Source: an uncultured Eubacteriales bacterium
GTDB taxonomy: Bacteria; Bacillota; Clostridia; Oscillospirales; Oscillospiraceae
Length of the DNA stretch: 23,624 nucleotides
Direction: 5' to 3'
Assembly: GCA_900543625.1 (NCBI GenBank)
Contig: UQSF01000024.1
Span: 1 to 23,624 of the forward strand
Under the pieces are notes generated by a model. It ran no database searches. It was not told the origin of the DNA and saw nothing but the letters and a program-made list of their open reading frames with translations. Position 1 is the stretch's first letter. Every line of letters starts with the position of its first letter. Below, one piece after another: positions 23,113 to 23,624 of the stretch. The position numbers were made by a program, and so were the translations under genes.

Positions 23113-23624
23113 ATGACTCCTCAGGATATTCGGGAAAAAACCTTTGAAAAAGCGATGTTCGGCGGTTACGACATGGCCGCCGTGCAGAACTATCAGGAAG
23201 AAGTGGCCACCGAGCTTGCCAACGCGCAGAAGGAGATCGCTGTGCTCAAGGGCAAGATGAAGGTGCTGGTCGATAAGATAGAAGAGTACCGCGCCAGTGA
23301 AGACGCCATGCGTCTGGCCATACTGTCGGCCCAGAAGGTCGGCAAGCAGATAGAGGACGATGCCCAGGCCCGCGCCGACAAGATACTCAGCGAGGCCAAG
23401 AACACGTCCGACCGAATACTTGGCGGACTTCAGCACGAAACCGCCAACGAGGAAGCCAAGCTCCTCAACGCAAAGACCTCCTGCGCGAAATTCCTGGAAG
23501 ATGTGCGCAATCTGTGCCTGACGCAGCTCGAGTATCTCGACGGTGTCGCCGGGTCGAAGGCAGCGTCCGCGCCGCGCGCGGCTGCGCGCCCGACCGCGAG
23601 CGCCGCACCTGCCGGGCCTGCGCC
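23113..23624 (+). CDS. divIVA: DivIVA-domain cell division protein (3' end outside window)
   Basis: This is a coiled-coil protein that marks curved membrane at poles and septa. It begins MTPQDIREKTFEKAMFGGYD, matching the N-terminal membrane-binding DivIVA domain (FxxxxxGYDxxxVxxF pattern, here ending VQNYQEEV). Long heptad-patterned helices follow from about residue 30 to 140. An Ala/Pro-rich segment begins near 145 and runs off the window edge. 170 codons are visible and the stop is not. The ATG at 23113 has GGAGG at 23099-23103. The sepF-divIVA order is typical of Gram-positive division clusters. No strong promoter is visible in the 69-nt gap, so it is probably cotranscribed with sepF. Confidence 0.92.
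   Translation, partial: MTPQDIREKTFEKAMFGGYDMAAVQNYQEEVATELANAQKEIAVLKGKMKVLVDKIEEYRASEDAMRLAILSAQKVGKQIEDDAQARADKILSEAKNTSDRILGGLQHETANEEAKLLNAKTSCAKFLEDVRNLCLTQLEYLDGVAGSKAASAPRAAARPTASAAPAGPA

Overview
The window is a GC-rich chromosomal segment from a Gram-positive, low-branching Firmicute. The combination of sepF, divIVA, hfq, the mutL-miaA-hfq order, DegV, an SLH-domain surface enzyme, a UPF0237/UPF0210 pair and a YnzC-like DUF896 protein points to Clostridia, most likely a GC-rich member of the Oscillospirales. That placement is inference; no rRNA is present. Gene density is high and almost all of it is housekeeping. I see no tRNA, rRNA, CRISPR array, prophage or transposase.

Layout. 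1-1874 (minus): typA/bipA, running off the left edge. 2047-4512 (plus): a tight operon yfbR, ACT-domain protein, UPF0210 protein, DUF896 protein. 4513-5746 (plus): a promoter, a very Cys-rich 30-codon leader ORF, an intrinsic terminator with a competing antiterminator helix, then the serine acetyltransferase gene cysE. This looks like ribosome-mediated, cysteine-sensing transcription attenuation and is the most interesting object in the window. 5811-6904 (minus): psuG overlapping a small two-helix membrane protein gene. 6976-7189: a hairpin-dense gap. 7190-9718 (minus): secreted SLH-anchored 5'-nucleotidase. 9967-11298 (plus): thyA-dfrA. 11346-16072 (minus): miaB-mutS-CPBP protease. 16226-18157 (plus): mutL. 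18203-19045 (minus): degV. 19151-20450 (plus): miaA and hfq. 20487-23624 (plus): HlyD-like membrane-anchored protein, yggS, sepF and divIVA (cut by the right edge).

How the genes fit together. MutS and MutL are the mismatch-repair pair, transcribed apart from a shared intergenic region. MiaA and MiaB act in sequence on A37 of tRNAs that read UNN codons, a set that includes the cysteine codons. ThyA and DHFR form the dTMP/folate cycle; YfbR, the SLH nucleotidase and PsuG all act on nucleotides or pseudouridine phosphate. YggS-SepF-DivIVA is the Gram-positive cell-division/PLP cluster. CysE makes O-acetylserine, the committed step to cysteine, so a Cys-codon-rich leader in front of it is functionally coherent.

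Limits. Everything is read by eye from sequence. Protein families were recognised from motifs and remembered homologues, RNA helices were paired by hand, and no folding energies or database searches were run.
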